Shown here: positions 54,923-63,800 of the stretch, piece by piece | How positions within the stretch are numbered: position 1 is the stretch's first letter | How the letters are laid out: each line of letters begins with the position of its first letter | Assembly (NCBI GenBank): GCA_964548905.1 | Contig: CAZJTL010000004.1 | Coordinates: 1 to 64,000 of the forward strand | Direction of reading: 5' to 3' | Source of the DNA: CAZJTL01 sp964548905 | Lineage (GTDB): Bacteria > Cyanobacteriota > Cyanobacteriia > Cyanobacteriales > Xenococcaceae | Length of the DNA: 64,000 nt | The notes under the pieces: generated by a model | Databases searched by the model: none | What the model was told of the DNA's origin: nothing | Seen by the model: only the letters and a program-made list of their open reading frames with translations | Position numbers and translations under genes: made by a program

Positions 54923-55411
54923 ATGGCGCTAGAAATTAAAATCGATCGCGATCGGATCGACAATTTAGATTTATCGACTGTCGATCCAGTCATTGCCAAC
55001 TTATCTCAAGACAACAAATTGAGCAAATACGAACAACAATTACGATTGTCGATCGACTATCCCCGCGAAGAAAACGATCCCAGAGAACTCTCAGAAATTC
55101 CTGAAGTGCGGCTGTGGTTCGTCTGCTTAGACGCTAAATATCCCTGGCTACCTTTTTTGTTAGATTGGAAACAAGGAGAACTAGCTCGTTATGCAGCGAT
55201 GTTAGTACCTCATCAGTTTAGTCGCAGCGAAGGAATTCAATACAACCCAGAAGCATTAGAAATTTTTGTGATGCAAAAAGTTTTTGTGTTGAATAACTGG
55301 TTGAGGCAAAATCATATTTCCAGTCAATCTCGTCTGAAATCGATGGCACAAATTTTTGGTTATGAATTAGACGATTCATTTTTTGAAACGATTGTGGTTC
55401 ATGGTGCATAG
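54923..55411 (+). CDS. crr6: CRR6 family NdhI maturation factor
   Basis: A 162-residue protein matching the CRR6 (DUF1817) family: VRLWFVCLDAKYPWLPFLLDWKQGELARYAAMLVPH is the hallmark stretch. In plants, CRR6 is a stromal factor for assembling NdhI into the photosynthetic NDH-1 complex; cyanobacterial homologues do the same. It has no membrane span. It stands alone, divergent from the Fur-family gene. Confidence 0.88.
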   Translation: MALEIKIDRDRIDNLDLSTVDPVIANLSQDNKLSKYEQQLRLSIDYPREENDPRELSEIPEVRLWFVCLDAKYPWLPFLLDWKQGELARYAAMLVPHQFSRSEGIQYNPEALEIFVMQKVFVLNNWLRQNHISSQSRLKSMAQIFGYELDDSFFETIVVHGA

Positions 55412-55560
55412 TTCATTGAAAAACAGGCAGCAGGGAGCAGGCAGCAGGCAGCAGAAGGCAGAAGGTAATTAAAGTCTAAAGTCTGAAGTCTAAATAATCA
55501 ACACCAAACTGGTATTATCAAAAAACTATTTGAAATAAAATATCTATATTAGTAATCACT

Positions 55561-57090
55561 ATGTTTAATTGGTTTCGCCGTAAGTATAACGAACAATCAA
55601 ATCAGGAAGAGCAATCCCAAGAGCAGGCTTCTGAGGCTAAAGATGCTCAAGAAAGCACGCCAGAACCAGAAGAAGTATCGGAAGCATCGACTTCAACAGC
55701 AGACCAATTGAGTTGGGCGAAAGCTGCGTATCAAAACATTCAAGCACGAAAAAAACAAACAGAAACTTCTAGCACAGAAAAAGTTGCTGAAGAAAAAAAG
55801 GTTGAATCGGCTATCTCAGAAGTTGAGGAGCAACCAGAGGCGGAGGAAAAAGGTACTCAGGAGGCGATCGAGACACCCGTTTTAGAGACTCCAGAAGTAG
55901 CGGCGATCGCAACTGAAGCAGAAACCCAACCATCACCTACTGAAGAACCAGTCATCTCGCCGTCAACTCCAGCTTGGATGCGTAAATCCGATGCCTTAGA
56001 ACGCCTCAAGGAAACAGCCTTTGACCTTCCTGAAGAAGCACCTAAAAAAGCTAAATCTTCAGAAACACCAGTAACTGATGTCAGTTTAGATGATAATTTT
56101 ATTTGGTCGGCAAATGTTTTAGCAGCACAGGGACGAAGACCAGAAGATGTTTCCGAAGACGAAATTAACTGGCTTAGTAAGCTAAGAGAAGGACTAGGTA
56201 AAACTCGTCGCAGCCTGATCAATCAACTCAAAGCAGTAGTTGGAGTTGGTCCTTTAAACGAAGATGCCGTAATGGCGATCGAAGCGATGTTACTGCAAGC
56301 CGATGTTGGTATTGAAGCGACCGAACATATCATTGAAACCCTGCAAAAGAAATTAAAAGAAGAATCACTACCTCCAGAAGGAGCGATCGCCTACCTTAAA
56401 ACTATATTGCAAGAAATTTTGGACAAACCCTTGCAAGGAATGGAAAATGCTGACTTTTTTCCCGAAAAAGATACTCTCAATATTTGGTTGTTAACAGGCG
56501 TAAATGGTGCTGGCAAAACTACTACTATTGGCAAACTGGCAAACCTAGCCCAAAAATCTGGTTATCAGTGTGCGATCGCGGCTGCTGATACCTTTCGCGC
56601 GGCTGCTGTCGAACAGGTTAAGGTTTGGGGAGAAAGAACCAATACTCCTGTAATTGCTAACCCAGGCAAAAATACCGATCCAGCCGCAGTTGTTTTTGAT
56701 GCCATTAACGCCGCTATCTCTCGTCAAGCGGACTTACTGCTAGTCGATACAGCAGGACGCTTGCAAAACAAGAAAAATTTAATGGCAGAACTAGCGAAAA
56801 TTCGCAGCATTATTGACAAAAAAGCTGCCCATGCCAAGGTAGAATCTTTGCTAGTCTTAGATGCTACTTTAGGTCAAAATGGCTTGCGTCAGGCGCAGGT
56901 TTTCTCGGAAGCAGCTAAGCTTAGCGGTGTAGTTTTGACCAAACTAGACGGAACAGCCAAGGGGGGTGTAGCTTTAGCCGTAGCTCAACAACTTAATTTG
57001 CCCATTCGTTTTATTGGTGCGGGAGAAGGAATTGAAGATTTACGTCCATTTTCGAGTTATGAATTTGTTGAAGCTTTATTAAGTGGATAA
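55561..57090 (+). CDS. ftsY: Signal recognition particle receptor FtsY
   Basis: A 509-residue SRP receptor GTPase. Residues 1-190 are a Glu/Ala/Ser-rich acidic domain that associates with the membrane and translocon. The N domain is helical (LREGLGKTRRSLINQL). The G domain has GVNGAGKTTTIGKLA (G1), DTFRAAAVEQ (G2), DTAGRLQNK (G3), TKLDGTAKGG (G4) and IGAGEGIEDLRPF (end). It targets ribosome-nascent chain complexes with Ffh to SecYEG. Confidence 0.97.
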   Translation: MFNWFRRKYNEQSNQEEQSQEQASEAKDAQESTPEPEEVSEASTSTADQLSWAKAAYQNIQARKKQTETSSTEKVAEEKKVESAISEVEEQPEAEEKGTQEAIETPVLETPEVAAIATEAETQPSPTEEPVISPSTPAWMRKSDALERLKETAFDLPEEAPKKAKSSETPVTDVSLDDNFIWSANVLAAQGRRPEDVSEDEINWLSKLREGLGKTRRSLINQLKAVVGVGPLNEDAVMAIEAMLLQADVGIEATEHIIETLQKKLKEESLPPEGAIAYLKTILQEILDKPLQGMENADFFPEKDTLNIWLLTGVNGAGKTTTIGKLANLAQKSGYQCAIAAADTFRAAAVEQVKVWGERTNTPVIANPGKNTDPAAVVFDAINAAISRQADLLLVDTAGRLQNKKNLMAELAKIRSIIDKKAAHAKVESLLVLDATLGQNGLRQAQVFSEAAKLSGVVLTKLDGTAKGGVALAVAQQLNLPIRFIGAGEGIEDLRPFSSYEFVEALLSG

Positions 57091-57411
57091 CAAGGGGTTA
57101 GGGATTAGGGGTTAGGGGCTAGCTTCTCTGCTAGAAAGCTCTCTTCTGATAACTGATAACTAATAGCTAAATCTTGCTGGCAATATGTCAAAAATAAGGC
57201 TATCATGAACCAATTCTTGAAAAAAAAATTGATATTTAGTTAACAGGCAATAACTGAGATATAAAAGATACAAGTCTGATAAAAATTGGCTTAACATTTT
57301 TTTAAGATAATCCCGAACAACTTCAATCAAAAGATCGTTCTCAAGATAGATTAATAAAATTTATATCCTCTAACTTGCTAGCTCGATGTGTTTGACATCC
57401 CTCTTAAGGCA
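57091..57411. repeat. Spacer with GGGATTA repeats and promoter of the PP2C gene
   Basis: TTAGGGA/TTAGGGG units at about 57094-57120 and CTGATAACTGATAACT at 57145-57163 are followed by about 230 bp of AT-rich sequence that must hold the phosphatase promoter. No gene was found. Confidence 0.6.
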
Positions 57412-58854
57412 ATGACTGTTGCACCAATTCCTCACCATCAATCTCCAAATAGTAACGCTACCAAAATTAGTGCCAAGATGGAAACGACTCCAGTTTTGGC
57501 ACTAAAAGAATTAGTTGCTAATCTGCAAAAAGAGCAAAACAAGATCCAAGACTTGTTAAGTTCTTTAGGTTTCGCCTTACGCAGTTTTAACAACTTAAAT
57601 CAATTTCTAGAATTAACCCCCCTAATGGCAGCACGAGTTACAGATTCGGAAGGGGGAGCTTTAGTACTATTTAAGTCCAACGAGAGAGTTCGTTTAGAGC
57701 AACTTCATTGCCACAATCCTCAAATATGCCAGGAAATTCGTCGAGCTTTTGAACAAGTTAGCCATCAACCTAATCTTGCCAATTTTGCCAACGATCCGAC
57801 AATAAATCAGCCTCCTCATCTCTTGTCTCTTTCTTCCCTGGTAGACGAACAAATTAGAGCATATTTAGGGGCTGGCATTCAGATATTTGGTACGCCAATT
57901 TTAGTTAAAAATGTTGAAAGCGGTCGCCTTTATGTATTTAGTAACGATCCAGAATATGTTTGGACATCAACTCGGAGAAAATTAGCTCAGTTAGTAGCAG
58001 ATCAAACGGCTGTAGCGATCGCCAACCACGAACTGACTGTCGAACTGCGTTCCAAAGAGCGACAAGATCGAGAGTTGGAAATTGCCTCAGAAATTCAACT
58101 GCGTCTGCTACCAAGTAAATGCCCAAAGATTAAAGGAATCGAATTAGCAGCCGATTGCAAAACGGCTAGTAGAGTCGGTGGTGATTATTACGATTTTATT
58201 CCTACCAACTATGATCGACCTTATTCTAAGTCAGCTAGTAACGCCAAAGAAGACGCTAGTTTGGTTCCTTGGAGTATTACGATCGGCGATGTGATGGGTA
58301 AAGGTGTACCTGCTGGCTTGATTATGACGATGACAAGAGGAATGCTAAGAGCGGAAGTACTCAACGGTCATTCTCCCGCTCAAATTATGAGTCATCTCAA
58401 TCGAGTGATGTATGCTGACTTAGAAAATTCCCATCGTTTTGTGAGTATGTTTTATTCGGAATACGATCCCAAGACACGTATTCTCTCCTTTACTAATGCA
58501 GCTCACAATCCCCCCCTATGGTGGCAAGCTAAGAGCGGTAAGATTGAAAAATTAGATACTTGGGGAATGCTGATTGGTTTAGATGTGGATTCCGAATATG
58601 AAGATGCTCAAGTACAGCTAGCCTCAGGAGATACCATTATTTACTATACAGACGGCTTTACTGATGCTGTCAATCAAAGTGGTGAGCGTTTTGAAGAAGA
58701 AAATCTCGCTCAGGCTTTTGAGTGGGCTTGTCAGAATTTAGAGAGTTCTCAAGCAATTCTTAATTATTTATTCGATCGCGTGCAAGATTTTGTTGGTGCA
58801 GGTAATAATGGCACCGATGATATGACGCTAGTTGTGATGCGAGTAACAGAATAA
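57412..58854 (+). CDS. GAF-PP2C (SpoIIE/RsbU-type) protein phosphatase
   Basis: From the ATG at 57412 (AAGG upstream) the protein is 480 residues. A GTG 24 bp earlier is less likely. A GAF-like sensor domain at about 40-200 is followed by a coiled-coil linker and a SpoIIE/PP2C phosphatase domain with RVGGDYYDFI, IGDVMGKGVPAGLIM, NAAHNPPLWW, YTDGFTDAVNQSGERF and GTDDMTLVVM. Such enzymes dephosphorylate anti-sigma-factor antagonists in partner-switching pathways. The ligand of the GAF domain is unknown. Confidence 0.9.
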   Translation: MTVAPIPHHQSPNSNATKISAKMETTPVLALKELVANLQKEQNKIQDLLSSLGFALRSFNNLNQFLELTPLMAARVTDSEGGALVLFKSNERVRLEQLHCHNPQICQEIRRAFEQVSHQPNLANFANDPTINQPPHLLSLSSLVDEQIRAYLGAGIQIFGTPILVKNVESGRLYVFSNDPEYVWTSTRRKLAQLVADQTAVAIANHELTVELRSKERQDRELEIASEIQLRLLPSKCPKIKGIELAADCKTASRVGGDYYDFIPTNYDRPYSKSASNAKEDASLVPWSITIGDVMGKGVPAGLIMTMTRGMLRAEVLNGHSPAQIMSHLNRVMYADLENSHRFVSMFYSEYDPKTRILSFTNAAHNPPLWWQAKSGKIEKLDTWGMLIGLDVDSEYEDAQVQLASGDTIIYYTDGFTDAVNQSGERFEEENLAQAFEWACQNLESSQAILNYLFDRVQDFVGAGNNGTDDMTLVVMRVTE

Positions 58855-58887
58855 CTAGCGATCGCTAGTTACAAGGAACAAATTGCT

Positions 58888-59109
58888 ATGGATTTTATCG
58901 GCGATCACGCTTTTGTTACCCATTTAGGGAATCTTTTTAGCCATCAAGTTTCGGATTTATTGGCAACGAATTACAGTAATATTCAAAAGATCGATATTCT
59001 AGGAGACATGCAAAATTCTTGGAATAGCTTTGTCAAATCTGGACAATGTTGGGCATTAATGATCGGTGCATTTTTCGGTTATGTGATTAGAAGTATGACA
59101 TCTTACTAG
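58888..59109 (+). CDS. Small protein with C-terminal membrane helix, 73 residues
   Basis: A 73-residue protein with an amphipathic N-terminal two-thirds (MDFIGDHAFVTHLGNLFSHQ) and a hydrophobic end (CWALMIGAFFGYVIRSM). Function is unknown. It lies 33 bp after the PP2C phosphatase gene in the same direction, with AAGGAACAA upstream of the ATG, so it is probably a co-transcribed partner or membrane tether. Confidence 0.65.
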   Translation: MDFIGDHAFVTHLGNLFSHQVSDLLATNYSNIQKIDILGDMQNSWNSFVKSGQCWALMIGAFFGYVIRSMTSY

Positions 59110-59510
59110 ATGGAGCCTAGAAAAAGGGAGCGGGGAGCTTTCTAGCAGGGTGTAGGGTGTAGGGGAAACGTCCAAAAGACAAGGAGGACAAGGAGGACAA
59201 GGGGGACAAGGGGGACAACTTCCTTGTCGAGGGCGTGTAATTTGAGGTTTCCTCAAATTCCTGAGCGCCCGCCTCTCTTCTACCTTGTCGAGATCGCGGA
59301 TGGCGAGGTTTCCTCGCCATCATTTGAGCGACCGTTCCTCCTCTGACGACTCTGGAGGACGTGCTGCCTTCTGCCCCCTGCCTTCTGCCTGCTGCCTACC
59401 TGCTGCCTGCTCCCTGCTGCCTGCTCCCTGCTGCCTGCTCCCTGTTTTTCTATGAACTATGAACAATCCCCGCGTAAAATACTTATTGGTACAAATGCGG
59501 CAAAGCAAAA
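59110..59510. repeat. Repeat-packed spacer before accC
   Basis: It contains GGTGTAG units (about 59149-59164), 9-bp GACAAGGAG/GACAAGGGG units (about 59176-59218), two hairpin elements (59231-59331) and CTGCCTGCTCC-type repeats (about 59378-59443). Minus-strand open frames here encode only low-complexity repeats. No gene was found. The accC promoter is probably in the last 60 bp. Confidence 0.85.
59231..59331. repeat. Tandem pair of dispersed hairpin elements
   Basis: The first copy has outer GGGCG (59231-59235)/CGCCC (59266-59270) and a 9-bp stem (59239-59247/59251-59259) with TTT loop. The second has outer TCGC (59294-59297)/GCGA (59328-59331) and a 10-bp stem (59299-59308/59312-59321). Both have core GAGGTTTCCTC; arms are AATTT/AAATT and GATGGC/GCCATC. 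Each is preceded by CCTTGTCGAG. Confidence 0.88.
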
Positions 59511-60854
59511 ATGCAGTTCTCAAAAATCCTAATTGCTAATCGTGGAGAAATTGCTCTGAGAATTCTCCATACTTGTGAAGAGATGGGAATCTCTACAGTG
59601 GCAGTACATTCGACGATCGATAGCAACGCCTTACATGTCAAGCTAGCTGACGAAAGCGTCTGTATTGGGCTTCCTCCCAGTAATAAAAGTTATTTAAACA
59701 TACCCAATATCATTGCAGCAGCACTAACTCGCAATGCTAGTGCCATTCATCCAGGCTATGGTTTTTTGGCAGAGAACGCACGTTTTGCTGAAATTTGTGC
59801 CGATCATCAAATTGCTTTTATTGGTCCTTCTAAAGAAGCAATTCTAGCGATGGGAGATAAATCCACAGCTAAGAAAACGATGCAAATGGCAGGTGTTCCT
59901 ACCGTACCCGGAAGCAAAGGACTAGTTAGAGATGAAGCTGATGCTAGGGCGATCGCCAGTCAAATTGGCTATCCTGTCATCATTAAGGCTACTGCTGGTG
60001 GTGGTGGTCGAGGAATGCGCCTAGTAAGAGATGAAAGCGATTTGGGAAGGTTGTTCCAAGCCGCACAAGGGGAAGCTGAAGCAGCTTTTGGTAATGCTGG
60101 TGTATATGTAGAAAAATTTATTGAGTGTCCCCGTCACATCGAATTTCAAATTCTCGCCGACAGCTACGGTAATGTTGTTCATTTGGGAGAAAGAGACTGT
60201 TCGATTCAACGTCGCCATCAAAAATTGTTGGAAGAAGCGCCTAGTGCAGTTCTCTCTCAAGAACTCAGACAAAAAATGGGTACTGCTGCTGTTCTCGCTG
60301 CTAAATCAATTAATTATGTGGGTGCGGGTACAGTGGAATTTCTTTTGGATAAATCGGGCAGTTTCTATTTTATGGAAATGAACACCCGCATCCAAGTAGA
60401 ACATCCTGTTACAGAAATGATTACAGGATTAGATTTAATTGCCGAACAGATTCGCGTTGCTCAAGGAGAAAAATTACAATTGACTCAAGAGCAAATATTG
60501 CTAAAGGGTCACGCGATCGAATGTCGTATTAATGCCGAAGATCCCGATCGAAACTTCCGTCCCCATCCTGGCAAAATTAGCGGTTATTTGCCTCCAGGTG
60601 GCCCAGGAGTTCGTATGGATTCCCATGTCTATACCGATTACGAAATTTCCCCCTATTACGACTCCCTGATCGGCAAATTAATTGTTTGGGCTCCCGATCG
60701 CCAAGCTGCCATCAAACGCATGAAACGCGCCTTAAGAGAATGTGCAATTACAGGTGTTCCTACTACCATTAGCTTCCATCAAAGAATTCTCGATAAACCA
60801 GCCTTTATTAAAGGAGAAGTTTACACCAATTTTGTTGAGGAGCATATGCTTTAA
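59511..60854 (+). CDS. accC: Acetyl-CoA carboxylase, biotin carboxylase subunit
   Basis: A 447-residue ATP-grasp enzyme that carboxylates biotin on AccB, the first half-reaction of fatty-acid synthesis. It shows ILIANRGEIALRI, GYGFLAENARFA, the glycine loop KATAGGGGRGMR, the biotin-site MNTRIQVEHPVTEM and FRPHPGKISGYLPPGG. Length is normal. Other acc genes are not in the window, which is usual for cyanobacteria with scattered acc genes. Confidence 0.98.
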   Translation: MQFSKILIANRGEIALRILHTCEEMGISTVAVHSTIDSNALHVKLADESVCIGLPPSNKSYLNIPNIIAAALTRNASAIHPGYGFLAENARFAEICADHQIAFIGPSKEAILAMGDKSTAKKTMQMAGVPTVPGSKGLVRDEADARAIASQIGYPVIIKATAGGGGRGMRLVRDESDLGRLFQAAQGEAEAAFGNAGVYVEKFIECPRHIEFQILADSYGNVVHLGERDCSIQRRHQKLLEEAPSAVLSQELRQKMGTAAVLAAKSINYVGAGTVEFLLDKSGSFYFMEMNTRIQVEHPVTEMITGLDLIAEQIRVAQGEKLQLTQEQILLKGHAIECRINAEDPDRNFRPHPGKISGYLPPGGPGVRMDSHVYTDYEISPYYDSLIGKLIVWAPDRQAAIKRMKRALRECAITGVPTTISFHQRILDKPAFIKGEVYTNFVEEHML

Positions 60855-60929
60855 GCTAGGGGCTAGGGATTAGGGTTTAGGGATTAGGGCTTAGGGTTTG
60901 AGGTGATTTATGCAAGTATTAATACCCTA

Positions 60930-62021
60930 TCACCTGTTCCCTATTAAAATTTTTTCAATTAGTTCTGATGTCACGCGATCGCTTACTACGGACTTACCGA
61001 TACCTTCTGGAAGAATAAAGCGAACTTTTCCTGCTTTGACTTTCTTATCGCTTTTGAGAGTTTCAATAGTGGCTGCAATGTCTAAATTGGCAGGAAGGCG
61101 ATCGGGTAAACCCGCTTTGGTAATTAAAGCATTTTGTCTAGCTGCTTCAATATTTGTCCACATAGAAAGCTCAACAGCTATTTGTCCTGCTAAAACCATG
61201 CCGATCGCCACTGCTTCACCATGATTAATAGTTTCATATCCAGTCAAGCTCTCGATCGCATGACCGATGGTATGACCATAATTGAGGATAGCTCTCAATC
61301 CAGCTTCTTTTTCGTCTTGGCTAACCACATCTACCTTAGCTTGAACCGATCGAGTAATAATAGTTTGTAGCAACTCATCGCTCAAATATTCTAATTTATC
61401 CAAGCGTTCGGCTTTTTCTAACTCCTCAAATAATTGAGCATCCCAAATTACCCCATATTTGATTACCTCTGCCATTCCCGCTCGAAATTCTCGCTCTGGT
61501 AAAGTTTTTAAAACTAAAGGATCGATAAAAACTAATTTGGGTTGATAGAAAGCACCAATCAGATTTTTCCCTTTGGGATGATTAACGCCTGTTTTGCCAC
61601 CGATCGAAGCATCAACCATTGCTAATAAAGACGTTGGTACTTGAATAAAATTAATGCCTCTAAGCCAGGTAGCAGCAGCAAATCCTGTCATATCACCAAT
61701 GACACCGCCACCAAGGGCGATCGCCGTAGAGGATCGCTCTAAATAATTTGACAAAGCCGTATCATAAATTTCTTCAATCGATCGCAATGTCTTATGAGTT
61801 TCACCAGCTACAATCAAATGAGTACAGACATCAAATCCAGCTTGTTGTAAAGACTCAACCACAATCTTGCCGTAACTCTCAAAAATTTCAGGATTGGAAA
61901 CCAAGAGTACTTTTTTACCTAGTTTCAGTGCGCTCAAGCTGCTACCAATTCGCTCTAATTGAGCGGGTGAAATAACCACATCGTAAGACTCCTCGGGAAG
62001 ATTAACAGTAATTGTTTGCAT
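60930..62021 (-). CDS. aroB: 3-dehydroquinate synthase
   Basis: A 363-residue NAD- and metal-dependent enzyme forming 3-dehydroquinate in the shikimate pathway. GGGVIGDMTGFAAATWLRG, PTSLLAMVDASIGGKTGVN and the metal-binding ILNYGHTIGHAIE and NHGEAVAIGM are all present. It is convergent with accC (75 bp, with GGGATTAG heptamers between) and divergent from hemL. Confidence 0.97.
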   Translation of the reverse strand: MQTITVNLPEESYDVVISPAQLERIGSSLSALKLGKKVLLVSNPEIFESYGKIVVESLQQAGFDVCTHLIVAGETHKTLRSIEEIYDTALSNYLERSSTAIALGGGVIGDMTGFAAATWLRGINFIQVPTSLLAMVDASIGGKTGVNHPKGKNLIGAFYQPKLVFIDPLVLKTLPEREFRAGMAEVIKYGVIWDAQLFEELEKAERLDKLEYLSDELLQTIITRSVQAKVDVVSQDEKEAGLRAILNYGHTIGHAIESLTGYETINHGEAVAIGMVLAGQIAVELSMWTNIEAARQNALITKAGLPDRLPANLDIAATIETLKSDKKVKAGKVRFILPEGIGKSVVSDRVTSELIEKILIGNR

Positions 62022-62273
62022 AGTAAGTAACTTGGAATAGGGGATAAGAGTAATAGATGTAGAGAGAGCTAGGATTCCTAAAACCTAGAGCCTATCAATA
62101 GTTTCTGTCGTTTTTTGGCTCGATGTAGAGATAACTTGAAAATTCTTTATACATTCCTGTGAGCATTAGTTGAGATAGGTAGGATAATAAAAATTTATTG
62201 GCACAATTATCATCATTAAAAATCTACCGTAAATCGATTCAAAATATACAAAGACGTTTTTAAGGAGAAAGTA

Positions 62274-63575
62274 TTGATTACCACTACTTCTTTCACAACC
62301 AATAAGTCAGAAGAAATTTTTGCCGAAGCTCAAAAACTAATGCCAGGAGGAGTTAGTTCTCCAGTCAGAGCGTTTAAATCGGTAGGCGGACAGCCAATTG
62401 TCTTCGATCGCGTCCAAGGCGCTTACGTTTGGGACGTAGATGGAAACAAATACATAGACTATGTAGGCACTTGGGGACCGGCAATTTGTGGTCATGCCCA
62501 TCCTGAAGTAATTGAATCGCTTCATCAAGCTTTAGCAAAAGGAACTAGTTTCGGCGCTCCCTGTGTGCAAGAAAATATTCTTGCTGAAATGGTCATAGAA
62601 GCCGTTCCCAGTATTGAAATGGTACGCTTTGTCAATTCTGGAACTGAAGCTTGTATGTCAGTTTTGCGTTTGATGCGTGCTTTTACTAGTCGAGAGAAAA
62701 TTATCAAATTTGAAGGCTGTTACCACGGTCATGCTGATATGTTCTTGGTTAAGGCTGGTTCTGGTGTAGCTACTCTCGGTTTACCAGATTCACCTGGAGT
62801 ACCAAAAACTACAACTAGCAATACGCTCACTGCCCCCTATAACGATTTAGAAGCAGTCAAAGCTCTGTTCGCTGAAAATCCCAACGAAATTGCTGGTGTT
62901 ATTCTCGAACCTGTAGTAGGCAATGCTGGCTTTATTCCTCCTGATGCTGGCTTTTTGGAAGGATTGCGCGAAATTACTAAGGATAACGATGCTCTGCTTG
63001 TTTTTGATGAAGTAATGACAGGTTTTCGTATTGCTTACGGCGGCGCACAAGAGAAATTTGGTGTAACACCCGATTTAACTACATTGGGTAAAGTTATTGG
63101 TGGTGGTTTACCTGTAGGCGCTTACGGCGGACGCAAGGATATTATGTCTTTGGTTGCACCTGCTGGTCCAATGTATCAAGCAGGAACTCTTTCGGGTAAT
63201 CCTTTAGCGATGACTGCTGGGATTAAAACCCTCGAATTGCTGCAAAAACCAGGAACTTACGAACAATTAGACCGCATTACCAAAAAACTTGCTCATGGTT
63301 TATTGAATATCGCCAAAGAACTAGGTCATCCAGTTTATGGCGGTCAAATCAGTGCCATGTTTGGTCTGTTCTTTATGGGCGAAACAGTTCATAATTACGA
63401 AGATGCGAAAAAATCTGACCTAGCTAAGTTTGCTCGTTTCCATCGCGGTATGTTGGAACATGGCATTTATTTGGCACCTTCTCAATTTGAAGCAGGGTTT
63501 ACTTCTCTAGCTCATACTGATGAAGATATCGATCGCACTTTAGAGGCTGCTAAAGAGGTGCTTTCTAGTCTCTAA
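62274..63575 (+). CDS. hemL: Glutamate-1-semialdehyde 2,1-aminomutase
   Basis: A 433-residue PLP enzyme making 5-aminolevulinate for tetrapyrroles. MPGGVSSPVRAF, the PLP region EGCYHGHAD, FDEVMTGFR and the Schiff-base Lys in TLGKVIGGGLPVGAYGG are present. The start is TTG at 62274 with AAGGAGAAAG directly upstream; no better ATG fits the family N-terminus. It feeds chlorophyll, heme and bilin synthesis. Confidence 0.97.
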   Translation: MITTTSFTTNKSEEIFAEAQKLMPGGVSSPVRAFKSVGGQPIVFDRVQGAYVWDVDGNKYIDYVGTWGPAICGHAHPEVIESLHQALAKGTSFGAPCVQENILAEMVIEAVPSIEMVRFVNSGTEACMSVLRLMRAFTSREKIIKFEGCYHGHADMFLVKAGSGVATLGLPDSPGVPKTTTSNTLTAPYNDLEAVKALFAENPNEIAGVILEPVVGNAGFIPPDAGFLEGLREITKDNDALLVFDEVMTGFRIAYGGAQEKFGVTPDLTTLGKVIGGGLPVGAYGGRKDIMSLVAPAGPMYQAGTLSGNPLAMTAGIKTLELLQKPGTYEQLDRITKKLAHGLLNIAKELGHPVYGGQISAMFGLFFMGETVHNYEDAKKSDLAKFARFHRGMLEHGIYLAPSQFEAGFTSLAHTDEDIDRTLEAAKEVLSSL

Positions 63576-63594
63576 GCTAAGATTGAAAAATAAA

Positions 63595-63622
63595 GGGGAA
63601 AGGCACTTGTTAACCTTTTCCC
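63595..63622 (+). terminator. Hairpin after hemL
   Basis: GGGGAAAGG (63595-63603) and CCTTTTCCC (63614-63622) pair with one mismatch, 20 bp after the stop. A T-run is lacking, so termination efficiency is uncertain. Confidence 0.45.
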
Positions 63623-63646
63623 TAATACTGCGGAGAATTTTTTGTC

Positions 63647-63778
63647 ATGTATCGAACTGATGCTAATCTCAATGAAGAGCAGCTACAGGCAAAATATCCT
63701 GAAATCCATAATAATATTCGTCCAGCGATCGCTGGTAATGAAGACAATTCAGAACAAATATTGATGATTAGGGACTAG
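63647..63778 (+). CDS. Possible small protein, 43 residues
   Basis: ATG at 63647, with GGAGA about 10 bp upstream, opens MYRTDANLNEEQLQAKYPEI and ends at a TAG inside a GGGACTAG repeat. It is acidic and hydrophilic, with no recognised family. It could be a real small gene whose end was replaced by the repeat, or a chance frame. Confidence 0.35.
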   Translation: MYRTDANLNEEQLQAKYPEIHNNIRPAIAGNEDNSEQILMIRD

Positions 63779-63800
63779 GGACTAGGGATTAGAAAATCAA

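Noticed and set aside
59056..59523. Minus-strand frames rich in Pro/Cys, Ser/Leu and Gln/Gly
   Set aside because: They are translations of tandem repeats and of the hairpin elements, without ribosome sites.
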